DNA from: Longibaculum muris
GTDB lineage: Bacteria > Bacillota_I > Bacilli_A > Erysipelotrichales > Coprobacillaceae
NCBI RefSeq assembly: GCF_004343035.1
Contig: NZ_SMCQ01000001.1
Span: 181,573 to 245,572, forward strand
Length of the DNA: 64,000 nt
Direction: 5' to 3'
Shown here one piece after another: positions 63,569 through 64,000 of this stretch; position 1 is the first letter of the stretch, and every line of letters starts with the position of its first letter. The notes below the pieces were generated by a model, which worked only from the letters and a program-made list of their open reading frames with translations, was not told the DNA's origin and ran no database searches. A program made the translations under genes and the position numbers.

Positions 63569-64000
63569 GTCTTTAATATAATTCTTAAAACAACTCTATC
63601 TTCTTTTGTGTCATACTGTATATCACCATCATATCGCTTCACAATATCCTTAATCTCCTCAACACCAAAGCCATGATTCATTTTATCGACCAATTTACTT
63701 GTTTTATAAAAGCGTGGCTTTGTATGAGGAATGATTGAATTGGTGATATGAATAACTAGGTAATCTTTCTTGTTTCTAGCTTCAAAGTAAATATAACGAT
63801 TTTCTTCGACTTTCTCACATGCTTCAATAGCGTTATCTAATGCCAAACCAATCAATAAAGCTAATTCATTAATCTCAATATCACCATAGTACATATTCTT
63901 GGCGTTTTCTTCATAGATGATATTCTTTTCCTTTGCCAAAGATAGCTTATCATCAATGACACTATCAATCGAAACATTACCAGTATGGATCAGTGCATCT
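63556..64000 (-). CDS. GHKL-type sensor histidine kinase, C-terminal part (continues past the window)
   Basis: About 148 residues from the window edge to the stop. The frame stays open to base 64000 and reads ALIHTGNVSIDSVIDDKLSLAKEKNI, so the TTG at 63939 is not the real start. The ATPase domain shows an N-box (NELALLIGLALDNAIEACEKV) and a G-box (HGFGVEEIKDIVKRYDGDI), typical of AgrC/ComD-like kinases of the HPK10 group that partner LytTR regulators. The sensor and dimerisation parts lie outside the window. It is convergent with the two response regulator genes. Confidence 0.9.
   Translation of the reverse strand, partial: DALIHTGNVSIDSVIDDKLSLAKEKNIIYEENAKNMYYGDIEINELALLIGLALDNAIEACEKVEENRYIYFEARNKKDYLVIHITNSIIPHTKPRFYKTSKLVDKMNHGFGVEEIKDIVKRYDGDIQYDTKEDRVVLRIILKTKKD

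Noticed and set aside
1..64000. CRISPR arrays, tRNA or rRNA genes, prophage modules
   Set aside because: No regularly spaced repeats, tRNA-like cloverleafs, rRNA signatures or phage structural genes were seen.

Overview
The window looks like chromosome from a low-GC Firmicute. The gene mix (mraZ-rsmH-ftsL-PBP division cluster, three LytR-CpsA-Psr enzymes, LytTR regulators, a ChW-repeat lysozyme) and roughly 30% GC composition suggest Erysipelotrichia, probably a gut Coprobacillaceae-type organism. This placement is inference, because there is no rRNA gene to confirm it. TGA acts as an ordinary stop (for example at the end of rmlD), so the code is not the Mollicutes one.

Layout. 1-10.7 kb: end of a membrane protein, an exported transglutaminase-like protein, the division and cell-wall cluster (mraZ, rsmH, ftsL, two PASTA-containing class B penicillin-binding proteins) and a SWIM/SNF2 helicase. 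10.8-12.1 kb: a stand-alone LytTR regulator, a small HTH protein and a broken gene. 12.3-15.5 kb (minus): capsule-control operon cpsC-cpsB-cpsD plus an SGNH-like protein. 15.6-18.4 kb (plus, divergent): a PglF/CapD-type sugar-nucleotide dehydratase with an unusual G8 tract in front of it, a GC-rich RNA hairpin, and a NusG-paralogue antiterminator (LoaP/UpxY type) followed at once by an intrinsic terminator. 18.8-32.2 kb: polysaccharide locus A (acetyltransferase, PglC-like sugar transferase, epimerase, five glycosyltransferases, polymerase, pyruvyltransferase, flippase, a radical SAM protein). 32.2-35.0 kb: a scar with a 5' fragment of ugd, an ISL3-type insertion sequence and a tyrosine recombinase that lacks its N-terminus. 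35.1-37.1 kb: an LCP enzyme and a VanZ-like protein. 37.5-44.1 kb: a MerR-methyltransferase fusion, the dTDP-rhamnose operon rmlACBD and a GH25 lysozyme with ChW repeats. 44.7-56.0 kb: polysaccharide locus B with its own initiating transferase, Ugd, Alg13/14-like split transferase, polymerase and flippase. 56.1-60.0 kb: a decayed recombinase and two tandem LCP enzymes. 60.0-64 kb: a nucleotidyltransferase, an XRE regulator, two LytTR response regulators and a convergent histidine kinase that runs off the end.

How it works together. The window encodes two complete Wzx/Wzy-type surface polysaccharide systems, each with its own initiating enzyme, polymerase and flippase. They probably share dTDP-rhamnose, the CpsBCD tyrosine-phosphorylation module and three LCP enzymes that would attach glycans to the wall. 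Control appears layered: a processive antiterminator for locus A, a MerR-type switch (two matching palindromic promoters) around the rhamnose genes, and possible slipped-strand variation at the G8 tract. The most original signals are (i) the G8 tract, where one extra G would fuse a tiny upstream ORF in frame to the dehydratase; (ii) the hairpin-antiterminator-terminator arrangement; (iii) the matched MerR dyads on both sides of a MerR-methyltransferase gene; and (iv) a radical SAM protein with a second Cys cluster inside a capsule locus.
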